39,207 nucleotides of DNA from Bdellovibrionales bacterium RIFOXYA1_FULL_36_14 (GCA_001769975.1 MEPW01000045.1:12277-51483), one strand, 5' to 3'; positions 25,126-35,116 are shown, counted from the stretch's first letter. Notes: a model not told the origin generated them from the letters alone. Translations and numbers: made by a program.

Positions 25126-25821
25126 ATGATTGTAGCGGTAATTGGACTTGGAACATTCGGTGAAAAAACGGCAACCAGTCTTTTTGAAAAAGGCGCCGAA
25201 GTAATTGCGATTGATAAAAGTGAAAGACTAGTGGAGAAAATTAAGGATCGAGTTACCCAAGCAGTTGTATTGGATGTTACCGACGAACGTGCACTACGAG
25301 CGCTTGATATATCTGATGTCGATGTGGCCATTGTGGCGATTGGTGATAACCGGGAAAACAGTATTATGGCCGTAGCCATGCTGAGAAAACTTGGAGTTGG
25401 AAGGGTAATCGCTCGGGCCACTGATCCATTGCATGAACACGTGTTGGCAGAAATTGGGGCGAGCGAAACCATAAAAGTTGAAGAAGAAATGGGAGAAATT
25501 ATAGCCTCCAAGATTATAGCTCCTCACGTTTTACAAAGATATAATTTTGCAGCAGGCTACTCTATCGTTGAATTAAAAATTGGTAAAAAGTATGCGGGAA
25601 AAACCCTCGTGGAGAGTAAAATAAGGCAAAATTATAATTTATCGATTGTTGCCCTACAAAAAAGATTACCTTTTATAACTGAAGATGGAAAAGCTTCTTA
25701 CCGGATAGAAATAAACGATTGCCCAATGCCTATGGATGTAATTGATCAGGATGATGTCATTGTTTTGGTTGGAAGCGAGAAAAATTTTAATAAGTTGTTT
25801 TCCGATATTTCAGAAAGCTAG
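25126..25821 (+). CDS. ktrA: Potassium channel gating subunit KtrA (RCK protein)
   Basis: 231 residues. The RCK_N Rossmann domain starts with VIGLGTFGEKTA (GxGxxG) and has the acidic residue of AIDKSE for nucleotide binding; the LDVTDERALRAL and ARATDPLHEHVL segments are typical. The RCK_C domain covers about 140-225 (AGYSIVELKIGKKYAGKTL ... DVIVLVGS). The octameric ring binds ATP/ADP and gates KtrB. Between ktrB and the HAMP-PAS gene, with short gaps of 13 bases on both sides. Confidence 0.94.
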   Translation: MIVAVIGLGTFGEKTATSLFEKGAEVIAIDKSERLVEKIKDRVTQAVVLDVTDERALRALDISDVDVAIVAIGDNRENSIMAVAMLRKLGVGRVIARATDPLHEHVLAEIGASETIKVEEEMGEIIASKIIAPHVLQRYNFAAGYSIVELKIGKKYAGKTLVESKIRQNYNLSIVALQKRLPFITEDGKASYRIEINDCPMPMDVIDQDDVIVLVGSEKNFNKLFSDISES

Positions 25822-25834
25822 TCAAAGGACGAAT

Positions 25835-27109
25835 ATGAATTTATCACTGAAAAAAAGAATAGCAATTAGTTTTATCCTGGCCAACATTGTGGTGTTAGTT
25901 ATGACTTCGACTGTTTTTTATTTTCTTGATTCATTAAATCAAGACATCGAAGGGATAACACTTCAGTCAAACAGAATTTCCACTCTCAATGATGAAATTA
26001 GGATCTCCGTGGTCTTACTTTTAAAATATCAAAGAAGAATTCTAACTGACAAAAGGGAGCGGGCGGAAACGGTAGAAAAAATTAATAATTTATGTGAAGT
26101 GTTTTCTACACAACTTCATCGGTTGGCTTCGCATTTTGGAGAAGATTCTGATGTAAATAAAATTGTAAATAGGATGCTTGGTCAAATTGATTCCATTAAA
26201 GCAGTATCAAGCAAGGCTATTTATGAGAACGTCAATCGTCGAGATGCAGATGGGTTTTCCCGAATGGCCAGCATTGGGGATATTGCAGAAAAGATTTTGG
26301 AGTTTTTTACTGATTTACAAGACATATTGAATAAGTTGTCGCAAGCAGGAGATAAAAACATAAAACAAATTATTAACGAAACTAAACGTTTAATGATGGT
26401 TATTTTGATTATTGGTTTTTGTGCAGGCATCTTACTTAACTTGGTAATTCCCGCCAAAATAGCGTTACCGTTTAAAAAGATTCGTGATGCCATCAGGGAA
26501 CTTCAAGATTGTAATTTTGACGTTTCCATTTATTATAACCAAAACGATGAAATAGGTGAAATTGCAAGAGAAATGAATAAAATGATCCATAGTTTTAAAA
26601 TTTTCGATGAACTTAGATCTGACCGAATAATGGTTGAAAATAGAAAGTTTGATACCTTGGCCAACTTGGTAAAAAAACCAGTTTTATTAGCAAATTCCGA
26701 AGGGAAGTTGATTTATATGAATAATAAACTTTATTCTTTGCTCCAGGTACAATCAGTAGAAGTTATAGGGAAGGATATGTCTGACACTATTATTCCCAAT
26801 TCGATTATATCTACTTTTGAATTGGCAATAAAACGCCGTGCAAAAATTGAGAACGTTGAAATTATTATACCAGTAAAAAAACTGGATAAATCTGAAGACG
26901 CTGAATTGGATTCACAAGCCATAGTACTCGACGAAGATGCTCAAAGCAAGTACGTTAAATCTGACGGGCAAGTTGAAAAAGAAACCGAGAAAGAAAAGAC
27001 GGTTCAAGAAGTGATTTTTAGTGGTTATGCAAATGTTATTCCGATAAGAGGAAAAGATAGTTCTCTTGACTATTATCTTATGGTATTGTCGGTTGAGGCA
27101 TTTTCTTAA
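25835..27109 (+). CDS. Membrane sensor with HAMP and PAS domains, no output domain
   Basis: 424 residues from ATG 25835 (AAAGGA five bases upstream). TM helix 1 at ~10-31, a mostly helical extracytoplasmic domain at ~32-185 (four-helix-bundle style), TM2 at ~186-206, HAMP at ~205-255 (PAKIALPFKKIRDAIRELQD ... NDEIGEIAREMNKMI), a short coiled segment, then a PAS fold at ~265-340 (KPVLLANSEGKLIYMNNKLYSLL). The rest is acidic, then a short beta segment (PIRGKDSSLDYYLMVLSVE). There is no histidine kinase, GGDEF/EAL or chemoreceptor signalling domain. It sits 13 bases after ktrA, so it may report on ion or osmotic state or modulate KtrAB, but partner and ligand are unknown. lepA follows after 20 bases. 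Confidence 0.8.
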   Translation: MNLSLKKRIAISFILANIVVLVMTSTVFYFLDSLNQDIEGITLQSNRISTLNDEIRISVVLLLKYQRRILTDKRERAETVEKINNLCEVFSTQLHRLASHFGEDSDVNKIVNRMLGQIDSIKAVSSKAIYENVNRRDADGFSRMASIGDIAEKILEFFTDLQDILNKLSQAGDKNIKQIINETKRLMMVILIIGFCAGILLNLVIPAKIALPFKKIRDAIRELQDCNFDVSIYYNQNDEIGEIAREMNKMIHSFKIFDELRSDRIMVENRKFDTLANLVKKPVLLANSEGKLIYMNNKLYSLLQVQSVEVIGKDMSDTIIPNSIISTFELAIKRRAKIENVEIIIPVKKLDKSEDAELDSQAIVLDEDAQSKYVKSDGQVEKETEKEKTVQEVIFSGYANVIPIRGKDSSLDYYLMVLSVEAFS

Positions 27110-27129
27110 AGATTTTTAAAGAATAATTT

Positions 27130-28935
27130 ATGGAAAGAAGCAGAGTACGTAATTTTTCAATTATTGCGCATATTGATCATGGCAAATCAACGCTCGCGGA
27201 CCGTTTGTTAGAGTTTACCAATTCTCTTTCCAAGAGAGAAATGAAAGAGCAGTTTTTGGATAATATGGATCTTGAAAAAGAACGTGGCATAACTATTAAG
27301 GCTCAGACGGTGAGATTGACGTATAAAGCGCAAGATGGGGAGCTTTATCATTTGCATTTGATCGATACTCCAGGGCATGTTGATTTTTCCTACGAAGTAT
27401 CCAGATCGCTAGCTTCTTGTGAGGGTGCTTTATTGGTAGTTGATGCCTCTCAAGGTGTGGAAGCACAAACGCTCGCCAACGTTTATATGGCCATCGATAA
27501 TAATCTTGAAATTATTCCTGTTATAAATAAAATTGATCTCCCCCACGCTGACACCGAAAAAGTAAAAAAGGAAATTGAAGATATTATTGGAATTGATACA
27601 GCGGAAGCTTGCTTGGTATCTGCTAAAGCAGGAATCGGGATTGAAAATCTGCTTGAGGCTATCGTCAAAAAAGTACCTCCTCCGCGAGGTAAGGTTGAAA
27701 ATGATCTTCAAGCGTTGGTCTTTGATTCTTGGTATGATCCTTATCAAGGAGTAGTGGTCCTGGTTAGGGTTATGGAAGGTGCCGTAAAACGAGGCGAAAA
27801 AATATTTTTAAAAAAGTCTAACTCAGATTATGAAGTGCTAAAAGTTGGAGTAAGTGCACCTTTTTTGACAGAGCTAGATGAACTTCAAGCCGGTGATGTG
27901 GGCATGCTTTTTTGTGGGATCAAAACTGTAAAGGATGTTAAAATTGGCGACACCATTGTTTCCGCTAGAAAGAGAGAGACTCCGAGTTTGGTGGGTTACA
28001 AAGAAATGAAGCCAATGGTTTTTTGTGGAGTTTTTCCAGTGGAGTCTAATGAGTATGGAATACTAAGAGATTCTTTGGAAAAATTATCCTTAAACGATGC
28101 TTCATTCACGTTTACCCCGGAAACCTCTCAGGCAATTGGTTTTGGTTTTAGATGCGGTTTTTTGGGCCTTTTGCACATGAATATCATTCAAGAAAGATTG
28201 GAACGTGAATTTGAAATGGATATGATTTCCACCGCGCCATCGGTGAGCTATAAGGTGACTAAAACCAACGGCGAAGAAATATTTGTAGATAATCCTGCGC
28301 TGTTACCCGATACCGGTAAAATTGAATCAATTAGTGAACCTTATGTCGAGATTAATATACATGTACCCAATACCTACGTGGGAAATATCATAAAATTATG
28401 TATTGATAGACGAGGTATCCAAAAAGAAATTCGCTATATCACTACTGACCGGGTGCAAATCATTTTTGAATTACCGTTAGCTGAAATGGTGTTTGATTTT
28501 TACGATAAACTTAAAGGTTTATCCAAAGGTTATGCGAGTATGGACTATGAGGTTATTGATTTTAGAATGTCCAATCTGGTGAAAGTGGACATTCTTTTAA
28601 ATGGTGATAAAGTAGATGCTCTTTCAATGATCTGTCACAAGGAACATGCGCAACACAAGGGTAGACAGTTAGTGCAAAAGTTAAGAAAATATATTGGTAG
28701 ACAGCAATATGATATAGCGGTTCAAGCAGCAATTGGATCACAAATCCTTGCCAGGGAAACTATTAAAGCTTTTAGAAAAAATGTAATTGCTAAATGTTAC
28801 GGTGGAGATATTACCCGTAAAAGAAAGCTGCTGGAAAAACAAAAAGAGGGCAAGAAAAAAATGAAGATGGTTGGAGCTGTGGAAGTTCCGCAAGAGGCAT
28901 TCATGGCAGTTTTAAAAATTGGTGAGGATGATTAA
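27130..28935 (+). CDS. lepA: Elongation factor 4 (LepA)
   Basis: 601 residues, the standard length. GTPase motifs: [10 protein letters not shown] (G1), RGITIKAQT (switch I), DTPGHVDF (G3), NKIDLP (G4), SAKAG (G5). The C-terminal LepA-specific region has [28 protein letters not shown] (in two parts: [29 protein letters not shown]) and [27 protein letters not shown]4 acts on stalled or mis-translocated ribosomes and in 30S assembly. Its usual neighbour lepB is absent; here it follows the ktrBA-sensor genes and precedes an unknown gene by three bases. Confidence 0.97.
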   Translation: MERSRVRNFSIIAHIDHGKSTLADRLLEFTNSLSKREMKEQFLDNMDLEKERGITIKAQTVRLTYKAQDGELYHLHLIDTPGHVDFSYEVSRSLASCEGALLVVDASQGVEAQTLANVYMAIDNNLEIIPVINKIDLPHADTEKVKKEIEDIIGIDTAEACLVSAKAGIGIENLLEAIVKKVPPPRGKVENDLQALVFDSWYDPYQGVVVLVRVMEGAVKRGEKIFLKKSNSDYEVLKVGVSAPFLTELDELQAGDVGMLFCGIKTVKDVKIGDTIVSARKRETPSLVGYKEMKPMVFCGVFPVESNEYGILRDSLEKLSLNDASFTFTPETSQAIGFGFRCGFLGLLHMNIIQERLEREFEMDMISTAPSVSYKVTKTNGEEIFVDNPALLPDTGKIESISEPYVEINIHVPNTYVGNIIKLCIDRRGIQKEIRYITTDRVQIIFELPLAEMVFDFYDKLKGLSKGYASMDYEVIDFRMSNLVKVDILLNGDKVDALSMICHKEHAQHKGRQLVQKLRKYIGRQQYDIAVQAAIGSQILARETIKAFRKNVIAKCYGGDITRKRKLLEKQKEGKKKMKMVGAVEVPQEAFMAVLKIGEDD

Positions 28936-28938
28936 TAT

Positions 28939-29568
28939 ATGTACAACCACTTAAAAAAGCACATTGAATCTGCACTAAAAGAATATACTTCTGGCAGTAA
29001 TTATGAATATTTAATTGAGGCAAAGGCTTTATTTACTGAGTTGGTGGGTGTTGTACGCGAAGATGATCCTGAATATGAAAGCATCATGAACTTATTTAAT
29101 GATTGGTATTTATTTCAATTTTTGTCCATGAAAAAAACCAAAACCATGATGAAAGAATATGTTATTAACAAACAGCTTGATCCATTGCTGGCTGATTCTT
29201 TAACAAAAGTACATTTTAGTTTGCTCGAACATGGGGGATCTAATTTGGGTGGTAGCATAACCGTCTGTGACTATTTTACCAATCATAAAATCAAACTGGC
29301 CAAAGATTGTTTTAATCTAGGGCTTATCAAGGGTGATATTTTCATTGGTAGAATAATCAAATATGATAATGAATACTATTTGCTTGATGGAATTTCTCTG
29401 TTTCCCAAAGAAGTTAAACAGTATATCAAAAAACAAATAAGAAGTTTAAAAAAGCTTAAGGATAGGCATAAAGAAATAGAATATATTTTCAAACTTGACC
29501 GGCTTAAAAATAAATTGAAAAATTATGGGCATCTTGATCCAGTACGATTCTTTGAACAAAACTTTTAG
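28939..29568 (+). CDS. Hypothetical protein downstream of lepA
   Basis: 209 residues, cytoplasmic by appearance (no signal or membrane segment). It is helical, with an acidic N-terminal half (ALFTELVGVVREDDPEYESIM) and a very basic C-terminal half (KQYIKKQIRSLKKLKDRHKEIEY, KLKNYGHLD) that could bind nucleic acid. A possible compact domain is around GDIFIGRIIKYDNEYYLLDGISLFP. I recognise no family. It starts three bases after lepA, so it is probably cotranslated. Confidence 0.65.
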   Translation: MYNHLKKHIESALKEYTSGSNYEYLIEAKALFTELVGVVREDDPEYESIMNLFNDWYLFQFLSMKKTKTMMKEYVINKQLDPLLADSLTKVHFSLLEHGGSNLGGSITVCDYFTNHKIKLAKDCFNLGLIKGDIFIGRIIKYDNEYYLLDGISLFPKEVKQYIKKQIRSLKKLKDRHKEIEYIFKLDRLKNKLKNYGHLDPVRFFEQNF

Positions 29569-29572
29569 GTTT

Positions 29573-30622
29573 TTACCTTTCTGGTTTAAGACCGATTCCC
29601 TTTTCTGATAGCTTTAAAAGTAACATCATCTCAGGGTTCCATGCCACAGCTTGAGGTGAGTGCATTTTGGGGGGAACATTGGACCGGTATCTTAATTTAA
29701 TTAGGCGATGATCTTCCATAATAATCATATTTTTTTTACGAAAATTAGGTGGAACATCTTTTATGTTTTTAACCCAATGAATATTTTTTGCATTGATTTT
29801 ATTTTTAACACTGTCACTGTACGTCACGGCATTTCCTACAATGTATACAATTTCAGCTGGTGGAAGAAAAAAACGATCGCTAAGTCGTTCAATTCGCTCT
29901 TTCATAAAATGGGGATGGTCTATGAGGATAGGTAAGGTTTTGGTTTTAGAGAAAATCTTTTTTTCTCTATTATAGTATTTTTTAAATTTTTCCTGGGGCC
30001 TTATCCTTCTTAGTATCTCTCTTTGTTTGGCGTCATGTTGTTTAGGATCTCGCACATGGCCATAGTGGAGAATGCTTACATCGCTACAAAATTCCTTGGT
30101 TGCTCCCCGAAACCCTTGGGCATCTCCATAACAAAAAATATTTGTATTAAGTTTAAACGCTCTGATCTCAGCCGGGTGCCATCTTTTGCAAACAGCGATA
30201 TGATAGTGGTCTTTCCAGAAATGAAGAAAGCGAAGCTTGATGGCATCGAAGTTATTTTTTTGAGCGAACTCGATATTCTTTTTTAGGTCGTTATATTCTT
30301 TGGGATGGATAATTTCATCACAATGTAAAAAAATGGCCCAAGCGTCATCTTCATCACCGTGAGCACTTCTTAAAGCGTCTAGGGCAATATTGGCTTGCTC
30401 TGAGAAAATTTTTCCACCATCACCAATTAATTTTTCATCCCATATGGTTCTGATAATTTCGATATTACTGAATTTTCTAATTTCCTTTTCAGTACCATCG
30501 GTGCTATCGCCTAAAGCCAGATATATTTTATCGACTAGGCTGGAAAGAGATGTGAGCATTTCTACAAAGGGATAATCAAATTGCTCAACATTACGCATGA
30601 AGGTAAAACCATATAATTTCAT
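29573..30622 (-). CDS. GT-A glycosyltransferase-like protein, family shared with 38015-38902
   Basis: 349 residues. N-terminal GT2-style fold: YGFTFMRNVEQFDYPF (in place of the usual 'isviI..yn'), LGDSTDGTEKEI (the 'DgSsDgT' loop), and the DxD-like FLHCDEIIHP. The conserved DAQGFRG and LHYGHVRDPKQ segments are also found in the 38015-38902 protein, so the two are paralogues. A C-terminal extension of ~100 residues (from about 250) resembles no domain I know. It overlaps the flippase-like gene by four bases (ATGA) and is last in a three-gene minus-strand unit; probable role is in surface polysaccharide or LPS core assembly, substrate unknown. Confidence 0.75.
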   Translation of the reverse strand: MKLYGFTFMRNVEQFDYPFVEMLTSLSSLVDKIYLALGDSTDGTEKEIRKFSNIEIIRTIWDEKLIGDGGKIFSEQANIALDALRSAHGDEDDAWAIFLHCDEIIHPKEYNDLKKNIEFAQKNNFDAIKLRFLHFWKDHYHIAVCKRWHPAEIRAFKLNTNIFCYGDAQGFRGATKEFCSDVSILHYGHVRDPKQHDAKQREILRRIRPQEKFKKYYNREKKIFSKTKTLPILIDHPHFMKERIERLSDRFFLPPAEIVYIVGNAVTYSDSVKNKINAKNIHWVKNIKDVPPNFRKKNMIIMEDHRLIKLRYRSNVPPKMHSPQAVAWNPEMMLLLKLSEKGIGLKPER

Positions 30623-31614
30623 TTATCAAACCCCGAAGCATCTTTTACAGAATATTTTTTGGAACTCATAAGATATGGAATAACGCCAAATAAATTAATG
30701 GTTATCCAGCAAATAAAATAGAGGTTAAACAAAGATGCCCCATTGTTAATGCCATAGAGTGAAAATAGTTGATCAAATGCGGCGTGCCCTACTCCGATTC
30801 CTGCTGGCGAGATGGGAATAGCGATAGTCACAAATCCCAGCGGAATAAAGCTTAGCGCATGCTCGAAAGTAAGTATAGGGCCGTTTATAAAAGGTGTTGC
30901 TAAGGCCCAAAATGCAAAAACGTTGAGGGTTTGCACTACCAGGCTTATTCCAATTGAGTAACTCAATGCCTTGGGACTCTTGCCAATATCCCAAACTGCA
31001 TAAGATACTCGACTAATCAGATTTCCCACTACCGGTATTTTTTTTAAGAGGATGTGAATAAAGTTTTGAATTTTTTCAGGTAAAATAATTGCTAGTATAA
31101 ATAAAACTACTCCGAAAAAAATCACAAAATTTAAATGCACCAAATTGGCCACATGCTCACCTTTGGCAATTAGGGTGTGGTAATAAATGGCGCTGGAAAG
31201 TCCAATTAAAAGCAGAAGTCCAATAAGTCCGATAATTCGATCCATTAGGGCAGATGTTAGCAAATAGGTTTTGCTTAAATTTTTATCTAAGTCTTTAGCA
31301 TAAACTAGTTTGACCACATCACCCGTCACAATCCCTGGAAGTACTGAACTAAAAAATACTCCAATCCAGGTCAGCCTGGTCATGGTTGATAATCGCAAGG
31401 TCGTGGATGACTTTATTTCCAATAATATTTTCCAGCGCACGGTGGTGAGCAGAATATTCAAGATCATAATAAAAAAACCAATTGCCCAGGCTTTTTTATA
31501 TTGAAGGGAAGAAGCTAAGATTGAAAAATCCAATTTTCCATTATAAATCATCCAAACAATGATTGAGATAGCAAAAATAAATTTTAGAGAAGTTATAAGC
31601 ATTGATTTAATCAT
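30619..31614 (-). CDS. Lysylphosphatidylglycerol synthase TM-region (UPF0104) family membrane protein
   Basis: 331 residues from ATG 31614 (GGA eight bases upstream; ATG 31602 is an equal alternative). About eight to nine hydrophobic helices. Family features: LNILLTTVRWKILLE, SVLPGIVTGDVVKLVYAKD (family 'lP.giGgDv.R'), ALMDRIIGL, and PISPAGIGVGHAAFDQLF (family 'p.sPgGiGv.E'). Stand-alone members of this fold are implicated in flipping or transferring lipid-linked groups; there is no attached cytoplasmic LPG synthase domain here. It lies between two glycosyltransferase genes with overlaps on both sides, so a role in envelope glycolipid assembly is likely. Confidence 0.82.
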   Translation of the reverse strand: MIKSMLITSLKFIFAISIIVWMIYNGKLDFSILASSLQYKKAWAIGFFIMILNILLTTVRWKILLEIKSSTTLRLSTMTRLTWIGVFFSSVLPGIVTGDVVKLVYAKDLDKNLSKTYLLTSALMDRIIGLIGLLLLIGLSSAIYYHTLIAKGEHVANLVHLNFVIFFGVVLFILAIILPEKIQNFIHILLKKIPVVGNLISRVSYAVWDIGKSPKALSYSIGISLVVQTLNVFAFWALATPFINGPILTFEHALSFIPLGFVTIAIPISPAGIGVGHAAFDQLFSLYGINNGASLFNLYFICWITINLFGVIPYLMSSKKYSVKDASGFDK

Positions 31615-32365
31615 CCAAATCGTCCATGTAGGCAAAAGTGTACTTCATAAACATAGAATAAGCGGCATTAATAGCAATAATGAATCCACTTGTCCCGTCT
31701 AAAATGCCAAGCTTCACTAAATAGCATTCCGCAAATTTACCAATTGGTCGGAATAAAACTTCCCAAAAATAAGGTCTTCTTTTTTTTCTATTAATTAAAT
31801 CTTTGGCACCAAGGCGAGCAAATTTTACGTTAGTGTCAACTTGGGATTTTACAGAAGGAAAGGAGTAATGCATGATTTTTCCGTGCAGACTCCCAATTTT
31901 TCCAGGAGAAGTGAGTTTTAAATCTTCGTGTACATTGGGTTCTGTCCATTTTACATAATTTCGGTGCCCCAACCTCGAAATATACTCAGGATACCAGCCA
32001 CCATGCTTGATCCATTTGCCACAAAAAGAGGTAAGCCGATTGATTTTAAATAGTTTGGTTTCAGGCTCACCTATTTTAAACAGTTCAATGATTTCCTCTT
32101 TTAATGTTGGTGAAACCACTTCGTCTGAATCAATATTTAAAACCCAGGGGTTATGACAAAGACTTTGAGCGTAATTTTTTTGTTGTCCATAGCCTACAAA
32201 TTTATTTTGATAAACTCGGCATCCTTGTTGCCGGCAAATTTCATCAGTTCCATCAGTAGAAAAACCGTCTACAACCACAATTTCGTCGACAAAATCAAGG
32301 GACTTTAGGGTTCTTCCTATGATTTTTGCGTTGTTAAATACAATAATTGTGGCAGAAATATTCAT
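31607..32365 (-). CDS. Family 2 glycosyltransferase, WaaE/KdtX-like
   Basis: 252 residues. GT2 motifs: ISATIIVFNNAKIIGRTL, VVVDGFSTDGT (nucleotide-binding loop), LNIDSDEVVS (metal-binding DxD), then HGGWYPEYISRL and WTEPNVHEDL, both characteristic of the WaaE/KdtX/LgtF group that adds beta-linked glucose or similar sugars to the LPS inner core. The C-terminus has one or two hydrophobic segments for membrane association. It is the first gene of a minus-strand unit, divergent from ugd, with 59 bases between the starts. Confidence 0.87.
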   Translation of the reverse strand: MNISATIIVFNNAKIIGRTLKSLDFVDEIVVVDGFSTDGTDEICRQQGCRVYQNKFVGYGQQKNYAQSLCHNPWVLNIDSDEVVSPTLKEEIIELFKIGEPETKLFKINRLTSFCGKWIKHGGWYPEYISRLGHRNYVKWTEPNVHEDLKLTSPGKIGSLHGKIMHYSFPSVKSQVDTNVKFARLGAKDLINRKKRRPYFWEVLFRPIGKFAECYLVKLGILDGTSGFIIAINAAYSMFMKYTFAYMDDLDD

Positions 32366-32424
32366 AATGAAGTATTTTACACTTTAAAATTATAAATACC
32401 AATTTCTATTTTTTAGGAGATGTT

Positions 32425-33756
32425 ATGAAAGTTACGGTGATCGGAACAGGTTATGTAGGGTTGGTTAGTGGTGTGTGCTTTGCGGAAATAGGACACCATG
32501 TTACCTGCGTTGATATTGATTCCCAAATTATTAGTAAATTAAATAACGGTCATATTCATATATATGAGCCCGGTTTGAAAGATTTATTGGATAGAAATTT
32601 CAAAGCCGAGAGAATAAATTTTTCTACGAATTATGATTCGGTTAAAGATTCCAAAGTAGTTTTTATTGCTGTAGGTACACCTTCTAAAGTTGATGGTCGC
32701 GCCAATTTGGACTATGTAAAGGATTCGGCCATATCTATTGCCAAAAATTTAAACGACGGTACGATCGTTGTTTTAAAGTCCACTGTTCCGGTAGGAACTC
32801 ATAAGTGGGTTAGGGATGTTATTTCTGAAAATACCAAGAAGAAATTTTATCTTGTGAATAATCCAGAATTTTTAAAGGAAGGGTCAGCCGTTGATGATTT
32901 TATGCGACCTGATCGAGTGGTAGTGGGGATTAAAGAACCAGAAGCTGGTGAAATAATGAAAGAGCTTTATGCACCCTTAACTAGGCAGGGAAATCCGATT
33001 ATATTAATGAGTAATGCCTCTGCGGAAGTGACCAAATATGCCTCCAATGCTTTTTTGGCTACCAAGATTACTTTTATTAATGAGATTGCTAAATTTTGTG
33101 ATGCCACCTGTGCAGACGTTGAAGAAGTGCGACAGGGTATGACTTCGGATAGCCGTATTGGAAAACAATTTTTATTCCCAGGGCCTGGCTACGGTGGAAG
33201 CTGTTTTCCCAAAGATGTGAGGGCCATCATTCATACTAGTGAGGATTTGGGTATTGATTTAAGAATACCTAAGGCCGTGAATGAAGTGAATGAAATTCAT
33301 AAGCTTTATTTATTTGAAAAAATTAAAAAACATTTTGGGGATAATTTATCTGGCAAAACATTTGCTCTTTGGGGCGTTGCTTTTAAACCTAATACTGACG
33401 ATGTTAGGGAATCTCCTTCCATAAAGCTTGCCAGTGAATTAATAAAACATGGCGCTCATATTAATTATTTTGATCCAGAAGCCATGGGTAACTTTCAAAA
33501 ATTTATGGATCAATCCAAAGAAAATAAAGGAAAATTAACGGCTCATAATAATAAATATGATTGTTTAAATGGCGCGGATGCTTTGGTCGTAGTGACTGAG
33601 TGGGGAGAGTTTAGGGTCCCTGATTTTATGGAAGTTAAATCAAGACTTAAAATGCCAGTAATTTTTGATGGTAGGAACCTGTACCGTACCGATAAGGTTT
33701 TAGGACTAGGTTTTAAATATTATGCTATCGGAAAATATGTTGAGGGTAATCTTTGA
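32425..33756 (+). CDS. ugd: UDP-glucose 6-dehydrogenase
   Basis: 443 residues. NAD-binding GTGYVGLVSGVCFAEIGH at the N-terminus, VGTPSKVDGRANLDYV, the STVPVGT segment, and the catalytic Cys260 in GPGYGGSCFPKD. The C-terminal FALWGVAFKPNTDDVRESP is also family-typical. The enzyme oxidises UDP-glucose to UDP-glucuronate with two NAD+, supplying acidic sugar for surface polysaccharide. A strong TAGGAG precedes the ATG. Its stop overlaps the TTG start of the nitrilase gene. Confidence 0.96.
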   Translation: MKVTVIGTGYVGLVSGVCFAEIGHHVTCVDIDSQIISKLNNGHIHIYEPGLKDLLDRNFKAERINFSTNYDSVKDSKVVFIAVGTPSKVDGRANLDYVKDSAISIAKNLNDGTIVVLKSTVPVGTHKWVRDVISENTKKKFYLVNNPEFLKEGSAVDDFMRPDRVVVGIKEPEAGEIMKELYAPLTRQGNPIILMSNASAEVTKYASNAFLATKITFINEIAKFCDATCADVEEVRQGMTSDSRIGKQFLFPGPGYGGSCFPKDVRAIIHTSEDLGIDLRIPKAVNEVNEIHKLYLFEKIKKHFGDNLSGKTFALWGVAFKPNTDDVRESPSIKLASELIKHGAHINYFDPEAMGNFQKFMDQSKENKGKLTAHNNKYDCLNGADALVVVTEWGEFRVPDFMEVKSRLKMPVIFDGRNLYRTDKVLGLGFKYYAIGKYVEGNL

Positions 33757-34526
33757 AAATTGGAATAATCCAAATATGCTCTAAACTGGATTATCAGGAA
33801 AACCTCCAAAAAATAAAAAGTTATTTAGCAGAAGCCACTCGTAGAAATGTGGAAATGGTTTTTTTACCAGAGTGCTTTTATTCAATGCCAGATGGATTAA
33901 GTTCAACCCCATATTTAATAGATGGAGCAAATGAACATTACCAAAATATCAGATCATTATCGCTTGATTTTAAGCTTTCAATTGTTGGCGGATCAGCAGC
34001 CACTTTACATAACCAACAAGTGGTTAACAGGTGCTTTAATTTTGATCGTTATGGAAATGATTTAGGATATTATGACAAAATACATCTTTTTAATTGTGAG
34101 CTTAAAGATAAGTCCATTAACGAATCGGATATTTATACCCCAGGTAATTCACTCAAATTAATCGAACTCGGAATATTGAAGCTTGGATTAACCATTTGTT
34201 TTGATGTTCGTTACCCTGAAATGTATCGGCAATACCGTGCGCTTGGGGCCAACCTAGTATCTATCTCGGCTGCGTTTACGATACCAACGGGGATTGCTCA
34301 TTGGCATACTTTAGTGCGGGCCCGTGCTATCGAAAATCAATATTTTGTAGTAGCTCCTGCGCAGTGGGGGCACCACAACGACCGTATTCAAACCTTTGGA
34401 CACTCTTTGGTGGTGGATCCCTGGGGTGAAATTCTGGTGGATGCTGGCGACGGTGAGAAATTAATTACCGTAGACATCGATCTTAATCAAGTGGAAGAAG
34501 TCAGAAAAAAAGTTAAGCTATTTTAA
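33753..34526 (+). CDS. Carbon-nitrogen hydrolase (nitrilase superfamily, Nit/omega-amidase-like)
   Basis: 257 residues; start is TTG 33753, overlapping the ugd stop (TTGA), with GAGGG about six bases before it. The catalytic triad is visible: Glu40 (FLPECF), Lys109 (YDKIHLF) and Cys149 (LTICFDVRYPE). The sequence after Cys, RYPEMYR, and the VRARAIENQ segment fit the Nit1/Nit2 branch, which hydrolyses deaminated glutathione or alpha-keto acid amides. Cytoplasmic repair of deaminated glutathione would fit the glutathione chemistry implied by gss in this window. Coupling with ugd may be chance compaction. Confidence 0.88.
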   Translation: MKIGIIQICSKLDYQENLQKIKSYLAEATRRNVEMVFLPECFYSMPDGLSSTPYLIDGANEHYQNIRSLSLDFKLSIVGGSAATLHNQQVVNRCFNFDRYGNDLGYYDKIHLFNCELKDKSINESDIYTPGNSLKLIELGILKLGLTICFDVRYPEMYRQYRALGANLVSISAAFTIPTGIAHWHTLVRARAIENQYFVVAPAQWGHHNDRIQTFGHSLVVDPWGEILVDAGDGEKLITVDIDLNQVEEVRKKVKLF

Positions 34527-35093
34527 GGTTGAAGTTTGTTTACCTAAATCCAATTTAAGTTTGAAAATCCCATCAATGGTTTTTTGAAAATCTTCTAACG
34601 TCAAATTTTTGTGACTTGGTAGGAAGCAACGGAAGTTGAATCTATTTTCAGAGGGCGCAAAATTAAAATAGTAAATATTTTGAGTATTCTTGGTAATTTG
34701 GGTTACCCCTTTTAATTTTAAAACTTCATTTTCGTTTAAGATATAAGGTGTTTTATATCCGCTGTGATTAGATAAATTGAATTCAATAACACAGTAGGAG
34801 TTAAAAGGATCTTTGGTAGCATCTTTGACGTCAACTAAATTTCCCTCACTTAATGATAATGCCACCATCCAATAATAAGGTAAGCCATTCTGTGCTATGC
34901 GGGACAATTCCTGACGATCTTTTCTATTGGGGAATGTAATTTTTTGGGTGGTGGTTAACGTTTTGGTTGATGCAGCGTTTAGCATAGTAACCAAGTCACT
35001 TGATGTGTTTATTGGATTTGCATTATTTACTTGATTGCCAAAGATTGAGGCAGACATTAAAGAAAATATGACTAAAAATTTTACTAATTTCAT
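34518..35093 (-). CDS. Secreted protein of unknown function
   Basis: 191 residues with a Sec signal peptide (MKLVKFLVIFSLMSASIFG, likely cut near G19-N20). GAGG precedes the ATG at good spacing. The mature part contains two cysteines (SYCVIEF, FRCFLPS) that could pair, and no recognisable domain. It lies 23 bases downstream of a FnIII lipoprotein gene on the same strand and may be the last gene of that unit. It overlaps the convergent nitrilase by nine bases. Confidence 0.68.
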   Translation of the reverse strand: MKLVKFLVIFSLMSASIFGNQVNNANPINTSSDLVTMLNAASTKTLTTTQKITFPNRKDRQELSRIAQNGLPYYWMVALSLSEGNLVDVKDATKDPFNSYCVIEFNLSNHSGYKTPYILNENEVLKLKGVTQITKNTQNIYYFNFAPSENRFNFRCFLPSHKNLTLEDFQKTIDGIFKLKLDLGKQTSTLK

Positions 35094-35116
35094 TAATAAC
35101 CTCGTATGTAACTTTA

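Noticed and set aside
25035-25511. 158-codon minus-strand ORF opposite ktrA
   Set aside because: Ser/Thr/Ala-rich antisense shadow of the KtrA coding sequence; low-complexity composition is typical of an opposite-strand frame.
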